Positions 24,494-33,018 of a stretch of DNA of 41,943 nucleotides are shown here, piece after piece. The position numbers and the translations under genes are program-made. The notes beneath the pieces were generated by a model. The model was not told the DNA's origin. It did no database searches and saw only the letters and a list, made by a program, of their open reading frames with translations. The DNA lies in the NCBI GenBank assembly GCA_013816485.1, contig JACDEI010000045.1:1-41943 (forward strand). The letters run 5' to 3'. The DNA is from Planctomycetota bacterium (GTDB taxonomy: Bacteria > Planctomycetota > UBA11346). How positions within the stretch are numbered: the first letter of the stretch is position 1; each line of letters starts with the position of its first letter.

Positions 24494-25039
24494 ATGTCCA
24501 CCCACCTGCACCCCTCCATCGCCCGCGCTGCTGCTATAGCCACCACTGCCCATGAAGGGCAGGAACGTGATGACGGCGGCGGGCCCTACATCAAACATCC
24601 GGAGCGGGTCGCCGCGGCGCTCGCGCGACTCTATCCCAAAGACTTCGCGCTGATCTGCGCCGCGTGGTGCCACGACGTGCTGGAGGACTCTCCGCAAGTG
24701 AAGGAGGCGATGCTGCTCCTTTCCATCGGCAACGACGCTCTCGCGCTAGTGAAAGAAGTTACCAACCCCAGCAAGCATCACCCCGACCTGCCGCGCGCCG
24801 AGCGCAAGGCGATGGACCGGGCGCACATCGCGGTCATCAGCAAACGCGCGAAGCTCATCAAACTGGCGGACCGCGCCGACAACCTGACTGATGGCGCGAA
24901 ATGCCCCGACAAAGAGTGGATCGCCACCTATGTCGCTGAATCGCGGCTGCTCGCCGAGGTTCTGAAGGGCACCGACGAGGTGCTCGAAGACGAACTAGCC
25001 ATGGCTCTTGAAAAAGCCGCGCGCGCCGCCGGCGCCTGA
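24494..25039 (+). CDS. HD-domain hydrolase, RelA/SpoT- or MESH1-like
   Basis: A 181-aa single-domain HD protein. The metal motifs are H20 (TTAHEGQER), H35 (PYIKHPERVA), H60-D61 (AAWCHDVLEDS) and the later KLADRADNLTD, the pattern of ppGpp hydrolases and the NADPH phosphatase MESH1. No synthetase domain is present. It is the first protein gene after the Y-RNA array and has no clear Shine-Dalgarno at ATG 24494; the in-frame opening at 24278 lies inside Y-RNA unit 5 and is not used. A role in removing RNA-end phosphates or alarmones during RNA stress is possible but unproven. Confidence 0.8.
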   Translation: MSTHLHPSIARAAAIATTAHEGQERDDGGGPYIKHPERVAAALARLYPKDFALICAAWCHDVLEDSPQVKEAMLLLSIGNDALALVKEVTNPSKHHPDLPRAERKAMDRAHIAVISKRAKLIKLADRADNLTDGAKCPDKEWIATYVAESRLLAEVLKGTDEVLEDELAMALEKAARAAGA

Positions 25040-25075
25040 TCCCCCGTCCCTGACACGCCTCCGAAGGATTCCCCC

Positions 25076-25768
25076 ATGCTGTCGACCGAACGATTGGAGC
25101 TGGCTCTCGACATTCACGGTCGCAGTTACCGCCTGCTGAAATGGGTATCGGATGCCATCGGCAAGGGCTTCATCCCGGTGACCCGGGCGCACGAATATGC
25201 CAACGAGACGGTGGCTACGCGCGACTGGATCGAAGGGAATTTCGACAGCCTGCCGCCCGCCATCCGGCCGGCTCGGGAGCAACTGGTGACCTTCCCCAAC
25301 TTTTTCTCGACCTACCTCATGTCGTCGTTCGATTTCACCGCATCTCCCGGTATGCGCGCCGAAAGTAAGAACTCTAGCTTCTGCACCTGCTGCTCGCGTC
25401 TGGTGAATGCCCCGCATCTGCGAGCTAAGACGTTGAACAAGTGCGACAAGCGGCGGGCCGAGGATCTAATGGCGTTGCGCGCCCGGGCCTTGGCGACGGA
25501 ACACGGGATCGCACTCGAAGAGAGTCGCGCGACCGAACTTGTCGCTGGCGACCTGCGCCGGGATCTCGCTTACTCGACCTACGGCCACTGGCTGGTCCAA
25601 CGTCTGGATGGACACAGCGACGGTCCGGCGATTTTAGCTCTGTGGCGGAACTTTGCCTGGAAGAAGACGGGGTCGCCCATTCCCGACTTCACCCTCAGCC
25701 TTCAGGATTTCATCGACGCCGAGACTCGTATCCTCGCCGCGTTGAACATGACCAAGGAAAGTCCATGA
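25076..25768 (+). CDS. Hypothetical protein of the RNA-repair locus
   Basis: A 230-aa soluble protein I do not recognise. It has a CTCC cysteine cluster near residue 103 (SSFCTCCSRL), a later single Cys, a basic central helix (KRRAEDLMALRARAL) and a C-terminal helix-rich part (YSTYGHWLVQRLDG). AAGGA precedes ATG 25076, and the stop overlaps the rtcB start (ATGA), so translation is coupled to the RNA ligase. That coupling points to a helper or partner of RtcB. Confidence 0.75.
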   Translation: MLSTERLELALDIHGRSYRLLKWVSDAIGKGFIPVTRAHEYANETVATRDWIEGNFDSLPPAIRPAREQLVTFPNFFSTYLMSSFDFTASPGMRAESKNSSFCTCCSRLVNAPHLRAKTLNKCDKRRAEDLMALRARALATEHGIALEESRATELVAGDLRRDLAYSTYGHWLVQRLDGHSDGPAILALWRNFAWKKTGSPIPDFTLSLQDFIDAETRILAALNMTKESP

Positions 25769-26994
25769 CCTCGAACCACGAACTCATCACCGTTGCCGAT
25801 GCCAAGCCGATCAAGGCCTGGATCCGTGGCGTCGCGCTCGAAGACGAGGCGCGCAAGCAGCTCATCAATGCGGCCCGCATGCCGTTTATCCATCACCACA
25901 TCGCGGTGATGCCGGACGTGCACATGGGCATCGGCGCCACCGTCGGTTCGGTGATCCCGACCGTCGGGGCGATCATCCCGGCGGCGGTGGGTGTCGACAT
26001 CGGCTGTGGTATGTGTGCCGTGCGCACCTCGCTGAGCGCCAAGGATCTGCCGGAATCGCTGCGCGAAGTACGCCGCTCGATCGAGGAGGCCGTGCCGCAC
26101 GGCCGTACCGACAACGGCGGCACGAACGATCGCGGCGCGTGGCACGACGTGCCGAAGCGCGCGCAGAACCTGTGGAAGGAGCACTTGGCCGTGCGTCACG
26201 ACGCGATCTGCGCCAAGCACAAGCGCCTCGACCGCGGCAACGGCATCAATCACCTGGGAACGCTGGGAACCGGCAACCACTTCATCGAGGTGTGCCTGGA
26301 CCAGGAGAGCCGCGTGTGGTTCCTGCTGCACTCGGGTTCGCGTGGCATCGGCAACCGCTTCGGCCAGTACTTCATTGAGCTGGCCAAGCAGGATATGCGG
26401 AAAAACAACGTCAACCTGCCGGACCAGGACCTCGCGTACCTTGAAGAAGGCTCGGAGAAGTTCACCGACTACATCGACGCGGTGGAGTGGGCCCAGGACT
26501 ACGCGCGTCTGAACCGTCAGGTGATGATGGAGCACGTGGTCGAGGCCGTGCAGTCGACGCCAGGGATCCCGCCGTTTACGGCGTGGATCGAAGCGGTGAA
26601 CTGCCACCACAACTACGTCGCGCGCGAACAGCACTTCGGCAAGGAATGCCTAGTGACCCGCAAGGGCGCGGTGCGCGCCGGCCTCGGCGACCTGGGCATC
26701 ATCCCAGGTTCGATGGGCGCCCGCAGCTACATCGTCCGCGGCAAGGGCAACCCGGAGTCGTTCAGCTCCTGCAGCCACGGCGCCGGCCGCACCATGTCGC
26801 GCACCAAGGCCAAGAAGCTGTTCACGTTGGACGATCACGCCAAGGCCACCGCCGGCGTGGAATGCCGCAAAGACAGCGACGTGATCGATGAAACGCCGAT
26901 GGCCTATAAAGACATCGACGCGGTGATGGCGGCGCAGTCGGACCTCGTCGAGGTCGTGCATACGTTGAAGCAGGTTGTGTGCGTGAAGGGATGA
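25765..26994 (+). CDS. rtcB: RNA ligase RtcB
   Basis: A 409-aa GTP- and Mn-dependent ligase that joins RNA 2',3'-cyclic phosphate or 3'-phosphate ends to 5'-OH ends. Motifs: MPDVHMGIGATVGSV, GVDIGCGMCAVRT with the metal-binding Cys81, NHLGTLGTGNHF, HSGSRGIGN, NCHHNYVAREQH, and SHGAGRTMSR with the His that takes GMP. The length is that of the short E. coli type. ATG 25765 overlaps the preceding stop. Together with rtcA it would mend tRNAs cut by nucleases. Confidence 0.95.
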   Translation: MTSNHELITVADAKPIKAWIRGVALEDEARKQLINAARMPFIHHHIAVMPDVHMGIGATVGSVIPTVGAIIPAAVGVDIGCGMCAVRTSLSAKDLPESLREVRRSIEEAVPHGRTDNGGTNDRGAWHDVPKRAQNLWKEHLAVRHDAICAKHKRLDRGNGINHLGTLGTGNHFIEVCLDQESRVWFLLHSGSRGIGNRFGQYFIELAKQDMRKNNVNLPDQDLAYLEEGSEKFTDYIDAVEWAQDYARLNRQVMMEHVVEAVQSTPGIPPFTAWIEAVNCHHNYVAREQHFGKECLVTRKGAVRAGLGDLGIIPGSMGARSYIVRGKGNPESFSSCSHGAGRTMSRTKAKKLFTLDDHAKATAGVECRKDSDVIDETPMAYKDIDAVMAAQSDLVEVVHTLKQVVCVKG

Positions 26995-27021
26995 ACGAGA
27001 AATCAATCCAGGAGACATCAG

Positions 27022-27708
27022 GTGACACAGACTTTTCCATGGTCATGCCCGTATTGTGGGCGCGACGTAACTTTAACTCTGGCCTCTCAGAGTGAGGAAA
27101 CTCACTTTTTCCACAACGGGAACAAAGAAGGCAGTTTAGCGCTAACGACGTTGGTTGTCGTCTGTCCAAATCCCAATTGCAGAGAGTTTGCTTTGACAGG
27201 GGTTCTCCGTCATTCGAAGCGAAACAGCCAATTCGAAAATCAATATCCGTTTGGCGATCCGCTCGAGATTTGGCGCCTCAAGCCCAAGTCGAGTGCTAAG
27301 CAAATCCCGGCCTATGTACCTTCGCCGATCATCGATGATTACAGGGAAGCGTGTCTCATTAAGGATCTGAGTCCGAAGGCGTCAGCCACCCTATCTCGCA
27401 GGTGCCTTCAGGGGATTATTAGAGATTACTGGAAGATTTCTAAAGCGCGCCTCATCGACGAGGTTTTAGAGTTAAAAGACAAGACCGATCCACTCACTTG
27501 GCAATCCATCGATGCAGTGAGAAAAATCGGGAACATTGGTGCTCACATGGAGAAGGACATCAATGTGATCATCGATGTGGATCCAAACGAAGCCGATATG
27601 CTACTTCGTTTGATCGAGATGCTTATCAAGGACTGGTACATTGCTCGTCATGAACGGGAAGCGCATCTCAATGCATTGATTAATGCGGCTGCGACAAAGA
27701 AAGTATAA
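27022..27708 (+). CDS. DUF4145-type protein with zinc ribbon
   Basis: A 228-aa protein starting at GTG 27022 with AGGAG 9 nt upstream. A CPYC (residues 9-12) and a CPNPNC (about 48-53) pair form a likely zinc site. The C-terminal half (LSRRCLQGIIRDYW, IDAVRKIGNIGAHMEKD) is typical of DUF4145, often found in defence islands and fused to restriction enzymes. Its base composition is clearly richer in A/T than rtcB and rtcA, suggesting later acquisition. Its stop overlaps the rtcA start by one base (TAATG). Confidence 0.8.
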   Translation: MTQTFPWSCPYCGRDVTLTLASQSEETHFFHNGNKEGSLALTTLVVVCPNPNCREFALTGVLRHSKRNSQFENQYPFGDPLEIWRLKPKSSAKQIPAYVPSPIIDDYREACLIKDLSPKASATLSRRCLQGIIRDYWKISKARLIDEVLELKDKTDPLTWQSIDAVRKIGNIGAHMEKDINVIIDVDPNEADMLLRLIEMLIKDWYIARHEREAHLNALINAAATKKV

Positions 27709-28739
27709 TGATCACCATTGACGGTTCCCAAGGCGAAGGCGGCGGCCAGATTGTTCGCACGTCGCTTGCACTCGCAGCCATCACCGGCACTCCGGTGACG
27801 ATCGAGCGTATTCGTGCCAAGCGGCCGAAGCCGGGGCTGCAGCGTCAGCACTTGGTGGCGGTGCAGGCGGCGGCGCGTGTCAGCGGCGGGCAGGTGGAGG
27901 GGGCGGAGCTCGGCAGTCGGGCGCTGACCTTCCATCCGCAGCAGCCGACGGCGGGCGATTGGCATTTCGACATCGGCTCGGCGGGGAGCTGCACGCTCGT
28001 GCTGCAGACGGTGTTGCCGATCTTGCTGCATGCGACGGGCGGCTCGACCGTCACCATCACCGGCGGGACTCACAACGGCATGGCGCCGCCAGTGGAGTTC
28101 CTGGCGGAGAGCTTCCTGCCGGTGCTGCACCGCGTCGGCATCAGCGCGACGGTGGAGGTCCAGCGGCACGGCTTCTATCCCGCCGGTGGCGGCGCCATCC
28201 GCACGACGATCCAGCCGGCTTTTGGCAGCAACAGCAGCAGTGTGCCGTTCGAGCTGCTGGAACGCGGCAAGGCCCTCGATCGCCGGGCGGAGGTGCTGAT
28301 CGCCAACCTGCCGGCGCACGTCGCCAGCCGCGAAGCGCAGGCGCTCAAACACGGCCTGCACTGGAGCCACAGCGAGGTCGACGAGCGCGAGGTGCGCGCC
28401 GATGGCCCGGGCAATGTGATCATCGCGCGACTGCGTTTCGCCAATGTCACCACCGTGGTGAGCGCCTTTGGCGAGTTGCGCAAAGCAGCCGAGCAGGTCG
28501 CGCAGGAGGCGGTGCAGCAGATCCGTCGTCACCTGGAGGCTGGCGTGCCGGTGTGCGAACACTTGGCGGATCAACTGCTGCTGCCCTTGGCGCTCGGCGC
28601 CGGTGGACGCTTCCGCACGGTGAAGCCGAGCGAGCACCTCACTACCAACGCGGCGATCATCGCACGGTTTCTTGGCGAGGTAGTGACGTGGGAGGAACAG
28701 GGCGCTGACGATTGGTTGGTGACGGTGACGGGGCGATAG
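27708..28739 (+). CDS. rtcA: RNA 3'-terminal phosphate cyclase
   Basis: A 343-aa enzyme that turns RNA 3'-phosphates into 2',3'-cyclic phosphates using ATP. Motifs: IDGSQGEGGGQIVRTSLALA at the N-terminus, RAKRPKPGLQRQHL, GGTHNGMAPPVEF, EHLADQLLLPLALG, and SEHLTTNA with the likely adenylylated His310 (His309 in E. coli). It supplies the end that RtcB uses. The start is coupled to the DUF4145 stop. Confidence 0.95.
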   Translation: MITIDGSQGEGGGQIVRTSLALAAITGTPVTIERIRAKRPKPGLQRQHLVAVQAAARVSGGQVEGAELGSRALTFHPQQPTAGDWHFDIGSAGSCTLVLQTVLPILLHATGGSTVTITGGTHNGMAPPVEFLAESFLPVLHRVGISATVEVQRHGFYPAGGGAIRTTIQPAFGSNSSSVPFELLERGKALDRRAEVLIANLPAHVASREAQALKHGLHWSHSEVDEREVRADGPGNVIIARLRFANVTTVVSAFGELRKAAEQVAQEAVQQIRRHLEAGVPVCEHLADQLLLPLALGAGGRFRTVKPSEHLTTNAAIIARFLGEVVTWEEQGADDWLVTVTGR

Positions 28740-28745
28740 GCCAGT

Positions 28746-28907
28746 CGCCCCTGGGACCGCGGGCCACTGGCCCGCAGTTTGTTGTCATGCGGGTCTATGA
28801 TATGGGGTCGTGATGGAGATGATCGGCTGCGATCATCAGTGTTTGCCCGCCTGGGAGACGGACAGCCGATTGCCCCGTGCGGGCCAGTGGCCCGCGGTCC
28901 CAGGGGC
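28746..28907. repeat. CCTGGGANCGC double-hairpin repeat, copy 5
   Basis: Left arm 28746-28776 and right arm 28878-28907 are near-perfect inverted copies with inner palindrome CGGGCC-ACT-GGCCCG, the same as copy 3. The 101-bp spacer holds GATGATCGGCTGCGATCATC, an imperfect palindrome. It lies just after rtcA. Confidence 0.85.
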
Positions 28908-28915
28908 TGACAGCT

Positions 28916-28951
28916 GATTGCCCCTGGCCGACTGGAAGCCGGCGCTCCAGC
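28916..28951. repeat. Solo right arm of a CCTGGGAGCGCC repeat
   Basis: GATTGCCCCTGGCC followed by the GACTGGAAGCCGGCGCTCC arm, as in copy 1, without a left partner. It directly abuts copy 5, so two arm types are next to each other here. Confidence 0.75.
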
Positions 28952-28952
28952 G

Positions 28953-30158
28953 TCATCGTTTGGCGGGGCGTTGTGGTAATTGGCCGACGTGGCCGGGTTG
29001 CCAGCCGACGTAGGGGAGGAAACGTGCGACATGGCCGGGATGGTAGGCCGCACCAACCGGAAGATCGATCAGTCCATCACCAGATGCGGCAGCGAGGAGG
29101 TCGCCGCTGCCGTTCCAGGCGATTGGTGCGATTCCTCCTGCCGTCAGATTTGCTGGCAGGAATTGATGACGCTGTCCTCGATTGATGGCGGACGCGGTGA
29201 CGGGCAGCTCCAACCAGGTGGGCGCGGGTGAGCCCATCAGGCGATGCAGCAACGGCAGTAGGATGAGATGCGCCGTGGCGACCACACTCACCGGATTGCC
29301 GGGCAGGCCGACCAAAAAACGTTCGCCACGTTGCATGACCAGCACGGGTTTGCCCGGTTGAATGGCGACGTGGTGGAAAACGGTGGTGAAACCCAACTCG
29401 GCAGCGACGGCGGGGATCAAGTCCTTGTCACCGGCGCTAACGCCACCGGTGGTGACGATGACCTCAGCGCGATCCATCGCTGACGACAGCGTCATGCGCA
29501 ACATGCCGGCCTGATCGCCAGCATGCGCACGGAACGCGGACAGACCGAGCGACGCAGCGAAGCCGGTGAGGAACGGACCGTTGGAATCGATGATGCCGGC
29601 GGGGCCGCCACCACCGACCTCGTCACCGGTGGTCACTAGGGCGAGGCGCGGCGGGCGAGCCACGGCGACCGTGGTGGCACCCGCCATTGCCGCGACCGAC
29701 AGCACCAGCGGCGTCAGTCGCGTACCGGCACCAACCAACACCGCGCCTGCCTTGCCGTCTTCACCACGCCACGCGATGTTGCGACCGGGCGTGCGCGCCT
29801 TGGGATCGGTGATGATGACGACTTGCTCGCCGCGATCGCTGAGTTCGTGCGGCACCACCGTGGTGCCGGCGGGGGCTGGTGCGCCGGTCATGATGCGCAC
29901 CGCTTCGCCAGGTTGCAGCGTTCCGGCGAATGCAGAACCCGCGTAGACCACGCCTTTTACCGCATAGGCCGAGGTATCAGGCTGCAGGCACAGCGCGTAG
30001 CCATCCATGGTCGCGCGGTCGAACGGCGGCTGGTCGCCAGCTAGGCGGATGTCCTCGGCGACGATGCGACCGGCAGCTTCGGCAAGCGGCAGGCGTTCAG
30101 TCGCCGGTGTCAGCTCCAGCGCGGCAAGACGGGCGATGGCGTCGGCGTAGGTCAGCAT
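28953..30158 (-). CDS. moeA: Molybdopterin molybdenumtransferase
   Basis: A 401-aa enzyme that inserts molybdate into adenylylated molybdopterin. Motifs: PPFDRATMDGYAL (residues 49-61), GEAVRIMTGAPAP, ALVTTGDEV, SNGPFL, TTGGVSAGDKDL and LPGNPVSVV. Full family length. It is the last gene of the Moco operon transcribed from 33003. Confidence 0.95.
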   Translation of the reverse strand: MLTYADAIARLAALELTPATERLPLAEAAGRIVAEDIRLAGDQPPFDRATMDGYALCLQPDTSAYAVKGVVYAGSAFAGTLQPGEAVRIMTGAPAPAGTTVVPHELSDRGEQVVIITDPKARTPGRNIAWRGEDGKAGAVLVGAGTRLTPLVLSVAAMAGATTVAVARPPRLALVTTGDEVGGGGPAGIIDSNGPFLTGFAASLGLSAFRAHAGDQAGMLRMTLSSAMDRAEVIVTTGGVSAGDKDLIPAVAAELGFTTVFHHVAIQPGKPVLVMQRGERFLVGLPGNPVSVVATAHLILLPLLHRLMGSPAPTWLELPVTASAINRGQRHQFLPANLTAGGIAPIAWNGSGDLLAAASGDGLIDLPVGAAYHPGHVARFLPYVGWQPGHVGQLPQRPAKR

Positions 30159-30183
30159 GGGTTACTCACGAGGGGGAGAATCA

Positions 30184-30260
30184 AACCGCAGAGGTTGCGG
30201 AGGTCGCAGAGGGACAGGCAGGCCCTACCCATCTCTGCGCTCTCCGCGCTCTTTGCGGTT
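30184..30260. repeat. CCGCAGAG inverted repeat, copy 1
   Basis: AACCGCAGAGG...GTCGCAGAGG at 30184-30212 faces CTCTGCGCTCTCCGCGCTCTTTGCGGTT at 30233-30260. The right end touches the moaC stop. A longer relative lies at 39433-39550. Confidence 0.75.
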
Positions 30261-30745
30261 CAGCGGTTTTTCCGGCGATCAATGCGTCCACTGCGGCCGC
30301 CATCCTTGGTCAGCAGCTCAATCGACCCGATCACCATGTCGTGGCTGACCGCCTTGAGCATGTCGTAGACCGTCAGTGCTGTAACCGAGGCGGCGGTGAG
30401 CGCTTCCATCTCGACGCCGGTCTGGCCTGAGCAACGGGCGGAGGTGGTGATCACCAGACGTTTGCCTTTTAGCACCACCTCCACCGACACCCCAGCAAGC
30501 GGGATCTGGTGACAGAGCGGGATGAGGTCGCTGGTGCGTTTCGCCGCCATGATGCCGGCGAGGCGGGCGACTTCGAAGACGTTGCCTTTGCGCGTCGCGC
30601 CGCCGGCCTTCAGCACCGCGACACACGCCGAAGGCAGGGTGACGATGGCACGCGCGCTGGCGCTTCGTTCGGTCACGGCTTTGTCGCCGACATCGACCAT
30701 GCGCACGCGATTGTCGGCATCGAGATGAGAGAGGCGGCGGGGCAT
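30260..30745 (-). CDS. moaC: Cyclic pyranopterin monophosphate synthase
   Basis: A 161-aa protein with the MoaC signature: MVDVGDKAVTERSASA, GNVFEVARLAGIMAAKRT, LIPLCHQIPL and GVEMEALTAASVTALTVYDM. It acts after MoaA to form cPMP. The C-terminus ends in a basic tail (GRIDRRKNR) that runs to the edge of a CCGCAGAG repeat. Confidence 0.95.
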   Translation of the reverse strand: MPRRLSHLDADNRVRMVDVGDKAVTERSASARAIVTLPSACVAVLKAGGATRKGNVFEVARLAGIMAAKRTSDLIPLCHQIPLAGVSVEVVLKGKRLVITTSARCSGQTGVEMEALTAASVTALTVYDMLKAVSHDMVIGSIELLTKDGGRSGRIDRRKNR

Positions 30746-30754
30746 AGGTGGACC

Positions 30755-31408
30755 TCAGGCGACGGCAGCGAGTGAACGTTCCAGCCAGGCGCGGAACTCC
30801 GCCGGGTGGGTGATGGGCAGCAGGTGGCCAGCGCCTGGGATCAGGGTGTCGGCGCCGCTGCGATTTGCCGGCATCAAACGGTCGTGGCTGCCGTGGATCT
30901 GGAACACCGGCAGACCGTCGGGCAGCGTGACACCACGCCAGGCTCCGGCGGTGCGTGCGGCCCAGCGCAGGTAACGCGGGTCGCCGCTGCGCACCCAGCT
31001 TTCGATCACGCGCCGGTGTGCCGGATTCGTGCCGCCGAGTTTGCGGTCGAGGATCCTGGCGATGAACGGTGCCGGCTCGTGCACCACCGGCAGCACGCGG
31101 CTGAGGGGCGAGAGGGTACGTAGGCCCGGCGAGATGCCCAGGCGGGAACGACAGGTGGTGATGAGCAGCAGGCAGCGCAGTGGGATCAGGAGCGCGATCT
31201 CCTGTGCCAACATGCCGCCGAAGGAACTGCCACCGACGTGATCGCCTGGCCGCACCCAGCCGGCGTCGATATACCGCCGTGCGTACGCGGCGAGGCTGCC
31301 GCCATCGACCGGCAACCACGGCGGGATCACTGGGGACAGGTGACGAACGGCAGTGAACAACTGGCCGTCAGCGCCGAGGCCTGGGATGAGCACCAAGCGT
31401 CCGCTCAT
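30755..31408 (-). CDS. Alpha/beta hydrolase
   Basis: A 217-aa small hydrolase. IPGLGADGQLF gives the oxyanion region, GGSSFGG the nucleophile Ser, HGSHDRLMP the Asp and GAGHLLPITHP the His. The fold resembles BioH-like esterases. It lies inside the Moco operon 3 bp from moaE; no known step of Moco synthesis needs it, so its role is open. Confidence 0.8.
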   Translation of the reverse strand: MSGRLVLIPGLGADGQLFTAVRHLSPVIPPWLPVDGGSLAAYARRYIDAGWVRPGDHVGGSSFGGMLAQEIALLIPLRCLLLITTCRSRLGISPGLRTLSPLSRVLPVVHEPAPFIARILDRKLGGTNPAHRRVIESWVRSGDPRYLRWAARTAGAWRGVTLPDGLPVFQIHGSHDRLMPANRSGADTLIPGAGHLLPITHPAEFRAWLERSLAAVA

Positions 31409-31411
31409 GGT

Positions 31412-31837
31412 TCAGGACCCCTTCAACCACAACGACGTGCCGTCGTCGTAGAACTCCTGCTTCCACACCGGCAGGTCCTCCTTGATGCGCTCGATCAGGT
31501 GACGGCAGGCGTCGAAGGCGGCGACGCGGTGGGCGGTGGCGACGTGGATGGCGACCGAGGGTTGGCCTGGGATCATGTGCCCGATGCCGTGGTGTACGTG
31601 GGCGATGAGGTCGGCGTCGAAGCGCATCGCCTCGGCTATGAGGTCGGCGAGGAGTTTCTCTGCCATCGGGCGGTAGCAGTCATAGACGAGGTGGGTGACG
31701 CCACGCCCGTTGTGATGGTTGCGCACCACGCCGATGAAGCTGGCGATCGCGCCGTGCTCTGGTGCCGTGAGCGCGGCTGGTGTCAGCAGCGCGGTCGGCA
31801 GGGGGCCGTCGATGATGCGGTGGACGTGGCGGCTCAT
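31412..31837 (-). CDS. moaE: Molybdopterin synthase catalytic subunit
   Basis: A 141-aa MoaE with GAIASFIGVVRNHHNGRGV, the YDCYRPMAEK region, HRVAAFDACRHLIERIKEDLPVWK (the AHR-x-AF segment and the reactive lysine in LPVWKQE). It transfers sulfur from MoaD onto cPMP. ATG 31837 overlaps the moaD stop by 4 bp. Confidence 0.93.
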   Translation of the reverse strand: MSRHVHRIIDGPLPTALLTPAALTAPEHGAIASFIGVVRNHHNGRGVTHLVYDCYRPMAEKLLADLIAEAMRFDADLIAHVHHGIGHMIPGQPSVAIHVATAHRVAAFDACRHLIERIKEDLPVWKQEFYDDGTSLWLKGS

Positions 31838-32082
31838 CCGCCACTCACCGGGGGGATGAGGGCGATTTCGCTCTGGGGGCTGAGCGGTACCGGTCCGGCG
31901 ATGAACTGGCAGTCGACCGCGACGCGACAACGTGCGATGAGTGCGCTGTTGGCGGGGTGACGTGCGCTGATGGCGGCGAGCACGGCGGCGGCATCTGCTG
32001 ATGCAGGCAGCACCAGCGTGTCGCAGTCCCGCCCCAGGCGATCACGCGCCTGGGCGAAGTAGAGCACGGTGACCTCGGGCAT
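31834..32082 (-). CDS. moaD: Molybdopterin synthase sulfur carrier subunit
   Basis: An 82-aa ubiquitin-like protein ending in the required Gly-Gly (IALIPPVSGG), which becomes a thiocarboxylate. VTVLYFAQARDRLG is the typical first strand and helix. It abuts moaA and overlaps moaE. Confidence 0.92.
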   Translation of the reverse strand: MPEVTVLYFAQARDRLGRDCDTLVLPASADAAAVLAAISARHPANSALIARCRVAVDCQFIAGPVPLSPQSEIALIPPVSGG

Positions 32083-33003
32083 TCAGCCCCCGATCGACGC
32101 CATGTTCTCATGGCGGACGAAGGTCGCTGGCGGGCGCTTACCTGCTACGGCGGCAACGACTAGGGCCTTCACTTGTTCCTCGTCGCCAGCGCGCAGGGGG
32201 GTGAGCAGGTCGTGGCCGCTGTTGTCCATCAGGCAGGTGAACAGCCGACCCTGCGACGACAAACGCAGACGATCACAGGTCGCGCAGAAGGGTTGGCTGA
32301 CGGTGGTGATGAAGCCGACCGAGCATTCACCGACGTCGTGGTTGTCGATCGACCACACGCGGGCGGTGGCTTCGTCGCGGTCGGTGCGCTCGCTGAGCGA
32401 GATGCCGGCGTCAAAGATCCGGCGTCTCATCTCATCAGCGGCGACATGGGCACGCGCCTGGAAGGCCTTGGCCTCGCCGATCGCCATCAGTTCGATGAAG
32501 CGCACGTGCACACCTTCCCAGGCGGCGAAGCGCACCAGCGCGGCGTAGTCGGTGTCGGGCATGGCGACGGCGTTGATCTTGAGCGGAGCGAAGCCGTACC
32601 GACGTGCGGCGCGGATGGAGGACACTACGCGGTCGAGTCCATCACGGCGGGCGAAGCGGCGGAACGATTCGGCGTCGAGCGCATCGAGCGAGATGTTGAG
32701 GCGGCTCAGACCAGCCACCTTTAACTGCGGCAGCATGGGTTCGAGCAACACGCCATTGGTAGTCAGGCCGACCACGTCGACGAGCGAACGAGCGTGCGCA
32801 ACGAACTCGGGGAGATCGTCGCAAAGCGTTGGTTCACCGCCAGTTAGGCGAATTTTCCGAACCTTCGCCGCAGCCCATACCAAGGCCATAAGGCGCCGTA
32901 GCTCGCCACTGGTGGCGCGCGTCGACGCAAACTGCGCGTGTTCAGGAAGACAGTAGACGCACCGCAAATTGCAGCGGTCCGTGAGGGAGACCCTCAGGTA
33001 CAT
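32083..33003 (-). CDS. moaA: GTP 3',8-cyclase, radical SAM
   Basis: A 306-aa protein. The N-terminal radical SAM cluster is CNLRCVYC (residues 11-18), followed by RLTGGEPTLCDDL, and the C-terminal cluster Cys are in FCATCDRLRLSSQGRLFTCL (shown core FCATCDRLRLSSQG). It ends in Gly-Gly. It starts the Moco pathway from GTP. The N-terminus is short, with no extension before YLRVSLTDRC. AGGAA lies upstream of ATG 33003, next to a candidate Moco riboswitch. Confidence 0.95.
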   Translation of the reverse strand: MYLRVSLTDRCNLRCVYCLPEHAQFASTRATSGELRRLMALVWAAAKVRKIRLTGGEPTLCDDLPEFVAHARSLVDVVGLTTNGVLLEPMLPQLKVAGLSRLNISLDALDAESFRRFARRDGLDRVVSSIRAARRYGFAPLKINAVAMPDTDYAALVRFAAWEGVHVRFIELMAIGEAKAFQARAHVAADEMRRRIFDAGISLSERTDRDEATARVWSIDNHDVGECSVGFITTVSQPFCATCDRLRLSSQGRLFTCLMDNSGHDLLTPLRAGDEEQVKALVVAAVAGKRPPATFVRHENMASIGG

Positions 33004-33018
33004 GGGCGCGCTTCCTTT

